Positions 36,764-47,269 are shown, counted from the first letter of the stretch. The stretch: 64,000 nt of DNA from Inquilinus limosus DSM 16000 (GCF_000423185.1 NZ_KE383986.1:172570-236569); one strand, 5' to 3'. Translations and numbers: made by a program. The notes: a model not told the origin generated them from the letters alone.

Positions 36764-37165
36764 CTACACAGCCATCGCCGAACAAGAGAGCGCGAGCAGG
36801 GCGACGCCGAGCGCCTCCAGCGGCACCAGCAGCAGTATGCAGATCTGCGCCGGCCCTGGCAGTTCCGCCACCATGCCGAGGAACTGCGTCAGGAAGAACG
36901 CGCCGGTGATCGGGTTCGTCGCGGCGATGCAGATGCCGGCGCCGAAAGCCGGGAGCACCGGACCTTCTCCGCGAAGTGCGGCATCATGGCCCGGCACACC
37001 GATCGGGGCACGCTGCCGCAACAGCCGGACTGCCATCACGATCAGAAGCAGCGCAGCTATGGCGCGTCCGATCAGTTCGACCCGGAGCAGCGTCGCCGAC
37101 AAGGTCAGGGCCTGATGCAGGGCCAGGGCCAGCAGGCTGGCTGGATCAGCCGGTGCCGCGGCAGC
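36764..37165 (-). pseudogene. Truncated LysE/RhtB-type exporter
   Basis: The frame on the - strand opens straight after the stop of the upstream glucosidase gene and runs 134 codons without a convincing ATG (first usable start is TTG 37102). It contains three hydrophobic segments with the LysE pattern: LLRVELIGRAIAALLLIVMA, then an AFGAGICIAATNPITGAFFL core corresponding to the NPK/NPxxxxFF element, then ILLLVPLEALGVALLALSCS. About 65 N-terminal residues and the last helix of a normal ~205-aa LysE protein are missing. Codon use is less GC3-biased than in the neighbours, as expected of a decaying gene. Confidence 0.5.
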
Positions 37166-37168
37166 GGC

Positions 37169-39349
37169 TCACATCCGCGCGATGATCTCGACCTCGGGCG
37201 GGCGGGTGCTGCTCGGAGAGACCACGACCTGGTCGCCAATGCGCTGGAAGGTCAAGGTGACCTGCCGCTCGCCGATCGGCAGCGCCTCCACGGTCAGGGT
37301 CTCGATGCCGATCGGCAGGCGTGGGCGGTCGATGCGGATGCGGTTGCGGGCGCCGTCGATCTTGAGGCCGAGGCAGGCCTGCAGCGTCATGAACACGGCA
37401 CCGGAGGCCCAGGCCTGCGGCAGGCAGGCGACCGGATAGGCGATCGGCCCCTCGCCGCGCGCCCGCGGGAAGCCGCAGAACAGCTCCGGCAGGCGCATGT
37501 CGAAATGCACCGCCGCCTCGAACAGCCCGCTCAGCAGACGGACCACGCCGTCGCGCTCGCCGTAGCGGGCCAGGCCGGCGGCGCAGATCGCCCCGTCATG
37601 CGGCCAGACCGAGCCGTTGTGATAGGACATCGGGTTGAAGTTGGCCTCGCCGCGCGCGAGGGTGCGGATGCCCCAGCCGGAGTAGAACGGCGCGTCGAGC
37701 AGCTGCCGCCCGACCTGCAGCGCCCGCTCCCGCGACGGCAGGCCGCAATAGAGCAGGTGCCCGGCGTTGGAGGCGCGGACGCGGCAAGGCTGGCCGCGGC
37801 CGTCGAGGGCCAGGGCGTAGAAGCCCAGATCCTTCATCCAGAACCGGCCTTCGACCGCCATGCGCAGCGCCTCGGCCCGGACCCGCCACTGGGTCGCCTG
37901 CTCCTCCAACCCGCGCTGCGCCGCCAGATCCGCCATGGTGCGGAAGGCGGCGAAGGCGTAGCCCTGCACCTCGGCCAGCGCGATCGGTCCCTCCGGGAAC
38001 CGGCCGTCGGCATGGAAAACGGAATCGTGGCTGTCCTTCCAGCCCTGGTTGGACAGCCCCTTCTCGGAGCTGCGGGCGTAGTCGACGAAGCCGTGACCGT
38101 TGTTGTCGCCGACCCGCTCGATCCAGCCGATCGCGCGCAGCAGCGCCGGCCACAGCTCCTCGATCAGCGTCAGGTCGCCGGTCCGGCCGGCATAGGCTCC
38201 GGCCAGGATGACGAAGAGCGGCGTGGTGTCGACCCCGCCGTAATATTCGCCGAAGGGCAACTCGCCGAGCGCGACCATCTCGCCCTTGCGCGCCTCGTGC
38301 ATGATCTTGCCGGGCTGGGCGTCCTTGAAGTCGGACGCCTCCAGCGCCTGGCGCGAGGCCAGGTAGCGCAGCACGCCCCGCGCCAGCGCCGGGCTCAGCC
38401 ACAGCGTCTGCAACGCGGTGATGATCGCGTCGCGGCCGAAGGTGGTCGAGAACCAGGGGATGCCGGCATAGGGATAGGGGCCGGTCGGCAGCTCCGTCAC
38501 CAGCAGCGAAAGGTCCGATCGGGACTTCTCGATCCAGTCGTTGAACAGCCGGCCGGAGGTGCGCAGGATCGTGCCGTGCCGCGACAGCGTCCGCATCCGC
38601 CGCTTGGCCTGGGCGGCGGCATGGCGGAACCGGGCCCGTCCGGGCGCCGCGGCCTCCTCCTCCGACCCGACCTCGATATAGAGATCGACCGCGCCGTGGC
38701 CGGGCAGCCGGAACAGGAACTCCGCCGTGCCGCTGTCGAGGCGCCGCGGCGCCTCGGAGAAGCGGATCACCGCCTGCCGCCCGACCTTGTCCAGCCCGGT
38801 ATAACGCAGGACGGCCGCGTCGCCGCGCACCTCGGGGTCGGCCACGCGCCCGCGGTGCAGCCGCGTGGCGCCGCGCACCTCGAACATGTCGCGGAAATCC
38901 GCCGCGAAGCGGATGGCGACCGGCACCTGGACCTCGGCCTGGCCGAAATTCTCGACCCGGATCTGCTCGTACAGCCGGTCGTTCCACAGCAGGATCGACC
39001 GCTGCAGATGGATCGCCCCTTCCGGCAGCCCTTCGTCCCCGAGCGGCGACGGGGTGCGGTTGGTCGCGTGCGTGGTGAAGACCGCGTTGTCCTGGCTGAG
39101 CCCGGCGCCGAGCAGGGAGGGCAGCTTGCCGCCGAGCAGGACGATGAAGCGGGACAGGATGCGGGTGTCGTTGTGGAACAGCCCATCATCGTCGCCGGCG
39201 ACGTTGCCGAGGGCATCGGCGACGAGGAAGGTGTCGCCGTGCTTCAGCGAATACATCCGCAGCGGGACGCGCCGGGCGGAGAGGTCCGGCGGCGGCGCCG
39301 GCTCCGGAACGGGCTCGCCCGGGGTCAGTTCTGGTTCCGGCCGGCTCAC
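37169..39349 (-). CDS. Glycogen-debranching-type amylo-alpha-1,6-glucosidase family protein
   Basis: A 726-aa protein. The N-terminal ~230 residues form the GDE_N-type beta-sandwich (SLKHGDTFLVADALGNVAGD, then GLFHNDTRILSRF). The rest is an (alpha/alpha)6 barrel with WFSTTFGRDAIITALQTLWL near 303-322, DTTPLFVILAGAYAGRTGDL, GWKDSHDS and SVWPHDGAICAAGLARYGER, typical of bacterial amylo-1,6-glucosidase/GH15-like enzymes. Start is GTG 39349, overlapping the glycosyltransferase stop (GTGA), so the two are translated together. It likely trims or degrades an alpha-glucan or glucosylated compound in the cytosol; the exact substrate is unknown. Confidence 0.82.
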   Translation of the reverse strand: MSRPEPELTPGEPVPEPAPPPDLSARRVPLRMYSLKHGDTFLVADALGNVAGDDDGLFHNDTRILSRFIVLLGGKLPSLLGAGLSQDNAVFTTHATNRTPSPLGDEGLPEGAIHLQRSILLWNDRLYEQIRVENFGQAEVQVPVAIRFAADFRDMFEVRGATRLHRGRVADPEVRGDAAVLRYTGLDKVGRQAVIRFSEAPRRLDSGTAEFLFRLPGHGAVDLYIEVGSEEEAAAPGRARFRHAAAQAKRRMRTLSRHGTILRTSGRLFNDWIEKSRSDLSLLVTELPTGPYPYAGIPWFSTTFGRDAIITALQTLWLSPALARGVLRYLASRQALEASDFKDAQPGKIMHEARKGEMVALGELPFGEYYGGVDTTPLFVILAGAYAGRTGDLTLIEELWPALLRAIGWIERVGDNNGHGFVDYARSSEKGLSNQGWKDSHDSVFHADGRFPEGPIALAEVQGYAFAAFRTMADLAAQRGLEEQATQWRVRAEALRMAVEGRFWMKDLGFYALALDGRGQPCRVRASNAGHLLYCGLPSRERALQVGRQLLDAPFYSGWGIRTLARGEANFNPMSYHNGSVWPHDGAICAAGLARYGERDGVVRLLSGLFEAAVHFDMRLPELFCGFPRARGEGPIAYPVACLPQAWASGAVFMTLQACLGLKIDGARNRIRIDRPRLPIGIETLTVEALPIGERQVTLTFQRIGDQVVVSPSSTRPPEVEIIARM

Positions 39350-40413
39350 TCGGCCGCCATCAGGGCTGGGGTGGGATCGTCCTCGACGCCGGCCAGGCGG
39401 TGGTACAGCTCGAGATAGCGCTCCGCCATCACCCGGCTGGAGAAGCGCCGCTCGAAGCTGCGGCGGATCTCCCGCCGATCCAGCTCCGGCAGCCGCCCGA
39501 CCGCCTCCACCGCCTCCTCCATCGACCGGACGATGAAGCCGGTCTCGCCGGTGTCGATCACCTCCGGCACCGAGCCGCAGTTCCAGGCGATCACCGGCGT
39601 GCCGCAGGCCATGGCCTCGATCATCACCAGGCCGAAGGGCTCGGGCCAGTCGATCGGGAACAAGAGGCCGGCGGCGTTGCCGAGGAAATCCGCCTTGGCG
39701 CCGTCGCCGATCTCGCCGATGAACTCGACCAGCGGGTCGTCCAGCATCGGTTCGATCGTCTCGCGGAAATAGATCTGGTCGGCGGCGTCGACCTTGGCCG
39801 CGATGCGCAGCCGGCGGCCGGACCGGCGGGCGATCTCGATCGCCCGGTCGGGCCGCTTCTCCGGCGAGATGCGCCCGAGGAAGGCGAGATAGCCGCCCCG
39901 CGGCGTGTCCGTCGGATGGAAGAGATCCTCGGCCAGACCGTGATGGACGGTCGCCACCCAGTTGGCGTCCGCCAGCGGCGCGCGCTGGGAATCGGAGATC
40001 GAGACCAGCGGGTAGTCGGGCCAGCGCCGGTACACCTCCGGCAGGTCCTTCAGGTCCAGCCGGCCGTGCAGGGTGGTCACCGTCCGGTGCGCGATCTCCT
40101 CGAACACCGGGAAATGGATCAGGTCGACATGGAAATGGATGATGTCGAACTCGTCCGCCCGCCGCCGCAGCTCGTGCAGCATCGAGAGATGCGCGGCGTA
40201 GTCGGATTTGAGCGGGCTCGGATCGAGCCGGAACGCCTGGTCGCGCACCGGGACCAGCCTGGCCCGGGTCTGGGCATCGGCGCTTGAGAACAGCGTGACG
40301 TCGTGGCCCAGCGCGACGAGGGCGTCGGAGAGATGGGCGACGATCCGTTCCGTGCCGCCATAGAGCCTGGGCGGCACGGCTTCGTAGAGAGGGGCAATCT
40401 GGGCTATCTTCAT
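39346..40413 (-). CDS. Glycosyltransferase family 4 protein
   Basis: A 355-aa GT-B fold enzyme. The N-terminal domain opens with MKIAQIAPLYEAVPPRLYGG (donor/acceptor loop), and the C-terminal GT1-type domain has LAFLGRISPEKRPDRAIEIA and the nucleotide-sugar EPFGLVMIEAMACGTPVIAW motif (E-x7-E). ATG 40413 is chosen because the family starts there; ATG 40434 is also in frame. It overlaps the glucosidase gene by four bases. This pairing of a GT4 enzyme with a debranching-type glucosidase is a recurrent cassette and may make and remodel a storage glucan or compatible solute. Confidence 0.86.
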   Translation of the reverse strand: MKIAQIAPLYEAVPPRLYGGTERIVAHLSDALVALGHDVTLFSSADAQTRARLVPVRDQAFRLDPSPLKSDYAAHLSMLHELRRRADEFDIIHFHVDLIHFPVFEEIAHRTVTTLHGRLDLKDLPEVYRRWPDYPLVSISDSQRAPLADANWVATVHHGLAEDLFHPTDTPRGGYLAFLGRISPEKRPDRAIEIARRSGRRLRIAAKVDAADQIYFRETIEPMLDDPLVEFIGEIGDGAKADFLGNAAGLLFPIDWPEPFGLVMIEAMACGTPVIAWNCGSVPEVIDTGETGFIVRSMEEAVEAVGRLPELDRREIRRSFERRFSSRVMAERYLELYHRLAGVEDDPTPALMAAE

Positions 40414-40520
40414 CGTCGAACCTGGCTGTGACATGGCGAGCGTTGCCGCCGTTTCGGGACGCGGGGAGCCCGCCCGGTCGGTACGCACGCGGACAGGACG
40501 GCGAAGGGAGGGAGCGACGG

Positions 40521-40838
40521 CTACGAAGGTGTGCCGGCGTCCGCGCGATGGGCTGTGCGGGCGGTCGCCGCCATCCGCCCGGCCCGCGGCGCGCGTCGGA
40601 GCGCCGAGGTCGGGACCCGCACCGGGCCGGCCGGGCGCACGACGCGATCGGGCGGATAAGCCTCCCGCAGCACCTCCGAGACGAAGGTGTTGGCGAAATC
40701 CGAGGAGGCGTCCGGATGAGCCCGGCAGAACACCTCCAGCGCCCTCTCGCACGCCGTCCATTCATCCGCCCCGCCATCGCGGCTGGAACGGTAGGCTGCG
40801 AGAACTCGTGCGCGGATGGATGATGCAGAACCGGTCAT
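40521..40838 (-). CDS. Small hypothetical protein
   Basis: A 105-aa basic protein without a recognised domain. ATG 40838 has AAAGGA at a good distance. Residues 1-65 form helices (SSIRARVLAAYRSSRDGGAD, then CERALEVFCRAHPDASSDFA); the remaining 40 residues are Arg/Ala/Pro-rich and probably disordered. It lies between the protease gene (43 bp upstream on the same strand) and the glycosyltransferase gene. Function unknown; it could be a stress-related accessory of the HtrA gene by position only. Confidence 0.5.
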   Translation of the reverse strand: MTGSASSIRARVLAAYRSSRDGGADEWTACERALEVFCRAHPDASSDFANTFVSEVLREAYPPDRVVRPAGPVRVPTSALRRAPRAGRMAATARTAHRADAGTPS

Positions 40839-40881
40839 GCTGGTCCTTTCTCTTCCAAGCCCCGAGATCGGGGCGTGCTGG

Positions 40882-41982
40882 TCACGAGCGTCCGCTGGGT
40901 GCCACCTCGACCGCATAGGTCTGGGTCCTGCCGTCCCGCTCGATGGTGAGTTCGACGCGGTTTCCAACCGGCATGAGGCCGATCTTGTTCCGGAGCTCGG
41001 TCGAATTTCTCACCGGCACCCCGTCGACGGCGACGACCAGGTCGTTGGCCCTGATCCCCGCACGCGCCGCCGGAGACCGGCGATCGACCGAGACCACCAC
41101 CGCGCCCTGGGAGCGGTCGAGATGCAGCGTTTCCGACAATTCGGGCGTCAGGTCGCGGATGGTGACGCCGATCCGTCCGCGCTGCACCGAGCCGTTGCGG
41201 ATGATCTGGTCCATCACGCCGCGCGCCATGTTGATCGGCACGGCGAAGCCGATCCCGACATTGCTGCCGGTCGAGGACAGGATCGCCGTGTTGATGCCGA
41301 TCAGTCGGCCGTTCAAGTCGACCAGCGCGCCGCCGGAATTGCCGGGATTGATCGAAGCGTCGGTCTGGATGAAGTCCTGGTAACCGCCGTCGCGGCCGAT
41401 GCCGCTGCGGCCGAGGGCGCTGACGATGCCCGAGGTCACCGTCTGGCCCAGCCCGAAGGGATTGCCGATGGCGAGGACGAAGTCGCCGACCTGCAGCCGG
41501 TCGCTGTCACCGAACGCCATCTGCGTCAGCGAGGCATTGCCCGGGATCTGCAGCACGGCGATGTCGGTCGCCGGGTCGCGCCCGACCAGCCGGGCCGTGA
41601 AGCGCCGGTTGTCCTTGGTGGTGACCTGGATCGTGTCGGCGTCGTCGACCACGTGGTTGTTGGTCAGGATGTAGCCGTTCCGGGCGTCGACGATGACGCC
41701 CGACCCCGCGGCCTGGACCTCGCGCTCCACCACCTCCGGCATGTCGAAGAAGCGGCGGAAGAACGGGTCCCGGAACAGCGGGTTCCGTTCGCGCACATGG
41801 CCGCGGACGGCGATGTTGACGACGGCCGGCGTCACCTGCTGCAGGATCGGCGCGATCGAGTTGAACTGCGGGCCGGCGAAGGGCGGCAGGGTGCCTGCCG
41901 CCGGCGCCGTCGGGCCGGACAGGACGAGGATCAGGGCGCCGACGGCCGCCCGGAGCCGGCCGGAAAGGACTCTGCGAACCAC
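40882..41982 (-). CDS. HtrA/Deg-family periplasmic serine protease
   Basis: A 366-aa protease with a signal peptide or N-terminal anchor (hydrophobic residues 12-29). The trypsin-like triad is His110 (LTNNHVV), Asp140 (PATDIAVL) and Ser216 (PGNSGG). A single PDZ domain follows (RGRIGVTIRDLTPELSETLH, then RRSPAARAGIRANDLVVAVD), so the layout is like DegS/HhoB rather than two-PDZ DegP. It would degrade or sense misfolded periplasmic proteins. It lies downstream of groEL on the same strand, separated by a strong hairpin, and next to the small 40521 gene; a shared heat-stress role is plausible. Confidence 0.9.
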   Translation of the reverse strand: MVRRVLSGRLRAAVGALILVLSGPTAPAAGTLPPFAGPQFNSIAPILQQVTPAVVNIAVRGHVRERNPLFRDPFFRRFFDMPEVVEREVQAAGSGVIVDARNGYILTNNHVVDDADTIQVTTKDNRRFTARLVGRDPATDIAVLQIPGNASLTQMAFGDSDRLQVGDFVLAIGNPFGLGQTVTSGIVSALGRSGIGRDGGYQDFIQTDASINPGNSGGALVDLNGRLIGINTAILSSTGSNVGIGFAVPINMARGVMDQIIRNGSVQRGRIGVTIRDLTPELSETLHLDRSQGAVVVSVDRRSPAARAGIRANDLVVAVDGVPVRNSTELRNKIGLMPVGNRVELTIERDGRTQTYAVEVAPSGRS

Positions 41983-42030
41983 CGCGATACCTCCGAGGCG
42001 ATATCCAATGGGACCAGGTCGGGGATGCAG

Positions 42031-42083
42031 GCCGGCCGGCGGCAGCGGGAGGCGACGAGACGCCTCGCCTCCCGCCGGCCGGC
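42031..42083 (-). terminator. Strong hairpin between groEL and the protease gene
   Basis: Arms GCCGGCCGGC (42031-42040) and GCCGGCCGGC (42074-42083) plus inner GGGAGGCGA/TCGCCTCCC (42047-42055 and 42065-42073) give a 19-bp stem with a six-base bulge and a nine-base loop, directly after the groEL stop. There is no T tract on either side, so it may stop, slow or protect the groESL transcript. Confidence 0.5.
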
Positions 42084-42090
42084 CCGGGCC

Positions 42091-43728
<1,638 letters not shown>

Positions 43729-43755
43729 TCAACGAAACACGACCACGCGGGGAAA

Positions 43756-44067
43756 TCAGGCGGCCTGGCGCAGGGCGCCGCCTTCCAGGACGCCCATGAT
43801 GTCGCTTTCCTTCATGATCAGGATCTCCTCCCCGTCGATCCTGACCTCGGTGCCCGACCACTTGCCGAACAGCACGCGGTCGCCGACCTTCACATCGGGC
43901 GGCACGAGCTCGCCCCGCTCATCCCGCGCGCCGGGGCCCACGGCGATCACCTCGCCCTCCTGCGGCTTCTCCTTGGCGGTGTCGGGGATGATGATGCCGC
44001 CCTTGGTCTTCTCCTCGCTGGTGAGGCGCCGGACGGCCACGCGATCGTGCAGCGGACGGAACGTCAT
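43756..44067 (-). CDS. groS: 10 kDa co-chaperonin GroES
   Basis: A 103-aa co-chaperonin, of normal length. It shows [12 protein letters not shown] at the N-terminus, the mobile loop [20 protein letters not shown] (about 18-37) that docks on GroEL, and [25 protein letters not shown] precedes the ATG. First gene of the groESL operon, with a CIRCE operator and an RpoH-like promoter upstream. Confidence 0.96.
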   Translation of the reverse strand: MTFRPLHDRVAVRRLTSEEKTKGGIIIPDTAKEKPQEGEVIAVGPGARDERGELVPPDVKVGDRVLFGKWSGTEVRIDGEEILIMKESDIMGVLEGGALRQAA

Positions 44068-44154
44068 TGCGGACTACTCCTGTCTTGCCAACAGCGTCGT
44101 ATGAGCATGGGCGGCGCCGCTGAAAATGCAGGGGCGCCGGCCCGACGAATGCCG

Positions 44155-44183
44155 ACATAGGTAGGCCGGAAATCGGCTTCAAG
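44155..44183 (-). promoter_or_regulatory. RpoH (sigma32)-like heat-shock promoter of groESL
   Basis: On the - strand, CTTGAA (44183-44178) and CCTATGT (44161-44155) are separated by 18 bases counted from CTTG, which fits the alphaproteobacterial RpoH pattern CTTG-N17/18-CYTATNT. It lies between the CIRCE element and the groES start, giving a leader of about 80 bases. Confidence 0.5.
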
Positions 44184-44200
44184 AACCTTCCTCAAAATTT

Positions 44201-44227
44201 TTGGCACTCTCAGCAGGAGAGTGCCAA
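44201..44227. promoter_or_regulatory. CIRCE operator (HrcA binding site)
   Basis: TTGGCACTC, nine bases, GAGTGCCAA: a perfect inverted repeat that matches the CIRCE consensus TTAGCACTC-N9-GAGTGCTAA at all but one position per arm. HrcA binding here represses groESL at normal temperature. Confidence 0.92.
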
Positions 44228-44420
44228 CCCGCTGAAATCACGGACGAAAACCGTGGGACTCGGCGCGGCCGCCATGGTGGCGTAGGATCGCCAAGCCCAG
44301 GCAGGCCGGCCTCGAAATAATCCGCGGCGCTGTCGGATCCCGGCCCCGCGGTTCGTCCTTGGATCAGTGCCGGCCCCTGCCGCGCCGGTCCGAACCACAA
44401 ACCCAGGAGAGGAACGCATC

Positions 44421-44882
44421 ATGCAAGGCCATTCCGGTTCCCAGGCGGTCAAGCCGTATCTGTTCTTCGACGGACGCTGCGACGAGGCGCTCGAATTCTA
44501 CCAGCGCACCCTCGGCGCCAGGGTGGAGCAGCTGTTCCGCTTCAAGGACGCTCCCCCTCAGCCGGAACCGGCCCAGGAAGGATGCGGCCCCGTCACCGCC
44601 GACATGGCCGAGAAGGTGATGCATGCCGAATTCACCGTCGGCGGCACAAGGCTGTTCGCCTCCGACGGCATGTGCCAGGGCAAGCCGGAGTTCAAGGGCA
44701 TCTCCCTGGCGCTGGAGACCGCCAGCGACGCCGAGGCCGAGAAGGTGTTCGCCGCTTTGGCCGAAGGCGGCCAGATCCAGATGCCGATGGGACCGACCTT
44801 CTTCTCCTCGCGCTTCGGCATGGTCGCGGACCGCTTCGGCGTGTCCTGGATGATCACCGTGGCCGGCGCCCCGGCGTCCTGA
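44421..44882 (+). CDS. VOC family protein, PhnB-like
   Basis: A 153-aa protein with the PhnB/3-demethylubiquinone-methyltransferase-like VOC pattern: KPYLFFDGRCDEALEFYQRT at 11-30, MHAEFTVGGTRLFASDGMC in the middle and MGPTFFSSRFGMVADRFGVS near the C-terminus. AGGAGAGG precedes ATG 44421. It stands alone, divergent from groESL. The family has many uncharacterised members, so the ligand is unknown. Confidence 0.85.
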   Translation: MQGHSGSQAVKPYLFFDGRCDEALEFYQRTLGARVEQLFRFKDAPPQPEPAQEGCGPVTADMAEKVMHAEFTVGGTRLFASDGMCQGKPEFKGISLALETASDAEAEKVFAALAEGGQIQMPMGPTFFSSRFGMVADRFGVSWMITVAGAPAS

Positions 44883-44895
44883 GACCCGGCCGGCC

Positions 44896-44931
44896 GAGGC
44901 GGGGAGATGCGGCGTCGTCCCTCCCCGCCTC
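44896..44931 (+). terminator. Hairpin after the PhnB-like gene, likely terminator
   Basis: GAGGCGGGGAG (44896-44906) and CTCCCCGCCTC (44921-44931) form a perfect 11-bp stem with a 14-base loop, 13 bases after the stop codon. No T tract follows. Confidence 0.5.
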
Positions 44932-44943
44932 CGCCATCGATCG

Positions 44944-45001
44944 TTGACGCCCGCATGCGGGCTGGGCTAGTCCGGGGCGGTCGGGCTGGCGCAGCCCGAC
45001 C
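44944..45001 (+). promoter_or_regulatory. Possible promoter and leader hairpin before the 45074 gene
   Basis: TTGACG (44944-44949) is followed after 17 bases by CTAGTC, a weak -10. Just downstream GGTCGGGCTG (44979-44988) and CAGCCCGACC (44992-45001) form a perfect 10-bp stem with a three-base loop, which would be in the 5' leader. Confidence 0.35.
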
Positions 45002-45073
45002 ATGCCCGCGGTCCCGTTGCCCTTGTGCGGCTCCGGACCATGTCATTCCGGAACAGAACCGTTTGGAGTCCCC

Positions 45074-45361
45074 ATGAGCCAGGAAGCGAACGGCGATCCC
45101 GGCCTGCTTCTCTTTACGTCTCTCTGCATCGGCCTGCGCGACTGGGCGCAGACCGGCTCGGGTCCGGTCCCGCGGCAGCGGCTCAACTGGAAGCACGCCA
45201 CGGACCTCCTCCGGCAGGGCCGGGATGCGGAGGCGGAGGCAGAGATGCGGCGGAGCGACCCGCTGACCGCCGCCGAGGAGGACGAGGCCCGCCGCTTCGA
45301 CCTCCGCGCCTTCGACAAGGCGCTGGTGGCGGCCAACGACGTGCGCGGCTGGATCGACTAG
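45074..45361 (+). CDS. Small hypothetical protein
   Basis: A 95-aa soluble protein, ATG 45074 with a GGAG site six bases upstream. It is helical and acidic toward the C-terminus (KHATDLLRQGRDAEAEAEMR, then EDEARRFDLRAFDKALVAAN). No family recognised. It lies 58 bp before the acyl-CoA synthetase gene and might share its transcript, though the synthetase has its own good ribosome site. Confidence 0.55.
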   Translation: MSQEANGDPGLLLFTSLCIGLRDWAQTGSGPVPRQRLNWKHATDLLRQGRDAEAEAEMRRSDPLTAAEEDEARRFDLRAFDKALVAANDVRGWID

Positions 45362-45419
45362 CCGTTTTCGGCCCGCCCGCTAGACTGCCTCCGACAACGA
45401 GGCGGATCGGGAGGCGCCC

Positions 45420-47108
45420 ATGATCAGCGAACCGAGCTATGTCAGCGGCATCGCCGACGTGCCGTTGCTGGGCGAGACCATCGGGCAGGCGCTGGACCGC
45501 ACTGCCGAACGCTGGCCCGACCGGCCGGCGCTGATCGACCGCGGGCAAGGCATCCGCTGGAGCTGGCGGGACTTCGCCGTCCGGGCCGAGGCCTTCGCCG
45601 CCGGCCTGCTCGCCCTCGGCCTGCAGCCGGGCGACCGCATCGGCATCTGGTCGCTGAACCGGGCGGAATGGGCGCTGACCCAGTTCGCCGCCGCCAAGGC
45701 CGGGCTGATCCTGGTCACGGTCAACCCGGCCTACCGCCTGGCCGAGCTGGAATACGCCCTGAACCTGGTCGGCTGCGCGGCGCTGGTCACCGCTACCGCG
45801 TTCAAGACCAGCGACTATCTCGGCATGCTGAACACCCTGGCGCCGGAGCTGGCGGGGTCCGAGCCGGGGCGGCTGCAGGCGGCGAAGCTGCCGGCGCTGC
45901 GCAGCGTCATCCAGATCGGGGGGACGGCCCCCGGCACCGTCCCCTTCGACCGCGTGGCCGGCCTGGGCGGCGCGGCGGAGCGGGCGCGGCTGCAGCAGCT
46001 CGCCGGCACGGTGCAGTTCGACGACCCGGCCAACATCCAGTTCACCAGCGGCACCACCGGCTCGCCCAAGGGCGTGACCCTCAGCCACCACAACATCCTG
46101 AACAACGGCTATTTCGTCGGCCGCGGCCTGGCGCTGGGCGAGCGGGACCGGATCTGCATCCCGGTGCCGCTGTACCATTGCTTCGGCATGGTGATGGGCA
46201 ACCTGGCCGCCGTCACCCACGGCGCCGCCATGGTCTATCCGGGCGAGGGCTTCGACCCGCTGGCGACGCTGACGACGGCGGCGGAGGAGCGCTGCACCGC
46301 CCTCTACGGCGTGCCGACCATGTTCATCGCCATGCTCGACCACCCGCGCTTCGGCGAGTTCGACCTCGGCAGCCTGCGCACCGGCATCATGGCCGGGTCG
46401 CCCTGCCCGATCGAGGTGATGAAGCGGGTGGTGGGCCAGATGAACATCCGTGAGATCACCATCTGCTACGGCATGACCGAAACCAGCCCGGTGAGCTTCC
46501 AGAGCGCGGTCGACGACCCGCTGGAGCGGCGCGTCTCCACCGTCGGCCGGATCCATCCTCATCTCGAGGTGAAGATCGTCGACCCGGAGGGCCGGATCGT
46601 GCCGCGCGGCCAGCGCGGCGAGCTGTGCACCCGCGGCTATTCGGTGATGCGCGGCTACTGGGACCAGCCGGACAAGACGGTGGAGGTGGTGGACGCCGCC
46701 GGCTGGATGCATTCCGGCGACCTGGCGGTGATCGACGCCGAGGGCTTCTGCAACATCGTCGGCCGGATCAAGGACCTGGTGATCCGCGGCGGCGAGAACA
46801 TCTATCCGCGCGAGGTCGAGGAGTTCCTGTACCGCCACCCGAAGGTCCAGGACGTGCAGGTGTTCGGCGTCCCCGACCCCAAATACGGCGAGGAGCTGTG
46901 CGCCTGGATCCGGATCCGCGAGGGCGAATCCCTGACCGCCGAGGAGGTGCGCGGCTTCTGCGACGGCCAGATCGCGCATCAGAAGATCCCGCGCTACATC
47001 CGCTTCGTCGACGGCTTCCCGATGACCGTGACCGGCAAGATCCAGAAGTTCCGGATGCGCCAGGCGATGGAGGCGGAGCTGGGGATCAGGGCGGCGGAGA
47101 CGGCTTGA
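45420..47108 (+). CDS. AMP-binding acyl-CoA synthetase
   Basis: A 562-aa adenylate-forming ligase that activates a carboxylic acid with ATP and joins it to CoA. Motifs in order: P-loop-like [20 protein letters not shown] (about 203-222), the [15 protein letters not shown]5 motif near 349, the [21 protein letters not shown]7 region near 435 and [21 protein letters not shown]8 near 455, and the catalytic Lys in [13 protein letters not shown] near the C-terminus. Length and motif set fit medium/long-chain fatty-acyl-CoA ligases of the FadD/AlkK type. The downstream gene is convergent, so it is not in a larger operon. Confidence 0.9.
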   Translation: MISEPSYVSGIADVPLLGETIGQALDRTAERWPDRPALIDRGQGIRWSWRDFAVRAEAFAAGLLALGLQPGDRIGIWSLNRAEWALTQFAAAKAGLILVTVNPAYRLAELEYALNLVGCAALVTATAFKTSDYLGMLNTLAPELAGSEPGRLQAAKLPALRSVIQIGGTAPGTVPFDRVAGLGGAAERARLQQLAGTVQFDDPANIQFTSGTTGSPKGVTLSHHNILNNGYFVGRGLALGERDRICIPVPLYHCFGMVMGNLAAVTHGAAMVYPGEGFDPLATLTTAAEERCTALYGVPTMFIAMLDHPRFGEFDLGSLRTGIMAGSPCPIEVMKRVVGQMNIREITICYGMTETSPVSFQSAVDDPLERRVSTVGRIHPHLEVKIVDPEGRIVPRGQRGELCTRGYSVMRGYWDQPDKTVEVVDAAGWMHSGDLAVIDAEGFCNIVGRIKDLVIRGGENIYPREVEEFLYRHPKVQDVQVFGVPDPKYGEELCAWIRIREGESLTAEEVRGFCDGQIAHQKIPRYIRFVDGFPMTVTGKIQKFRMRQAMEAELGIRAAETA

Positions 47109-47120
47109 CGGCAGGGCCAG

Positions 47121-47245
47121 CTCTCCCCCTCACCTTCCCGTTCGCCAACGCGAATGGGCCCCTCCCTCTCCCCGAGGAGAGGGAAACATCACCTCTCCCC
47201 CGGGGAGAGGTCGAAATCGCGAAGCGATTTCGGGTGAGGGGGTGG
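47121..47245. repeat. Intergenic inverted-repeat element
   Basis: The 161-bp gap between two convergent genes is filled by a nested inverted repeat: CTCTCCCCCTCACC at one end and GGGTGAGGGGGT at the other, with CCTCTCCCC/GGGGAGAGG arms and the small hairpin CGAAATCGC-GAAGCGATTTCG inside. Elements of this CCCTCTCC/GAGAGGG type are scattered between genes in many proteobacteria. It may also end transcription from both sides. Confidence 0.65.
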
Positions 47246-47269
47246 CTCCGGCCCATCCAGCCCCGAGCC

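Noticed and set aside
37169..40777. A single 1202-residue fused glycosyltransferase-glucosidase protein
   Set aside because: The glycosyltransferase is read in a different frame and ends with its own stop at 39346; the long frame upstream of GTG 39349 is its shadow.
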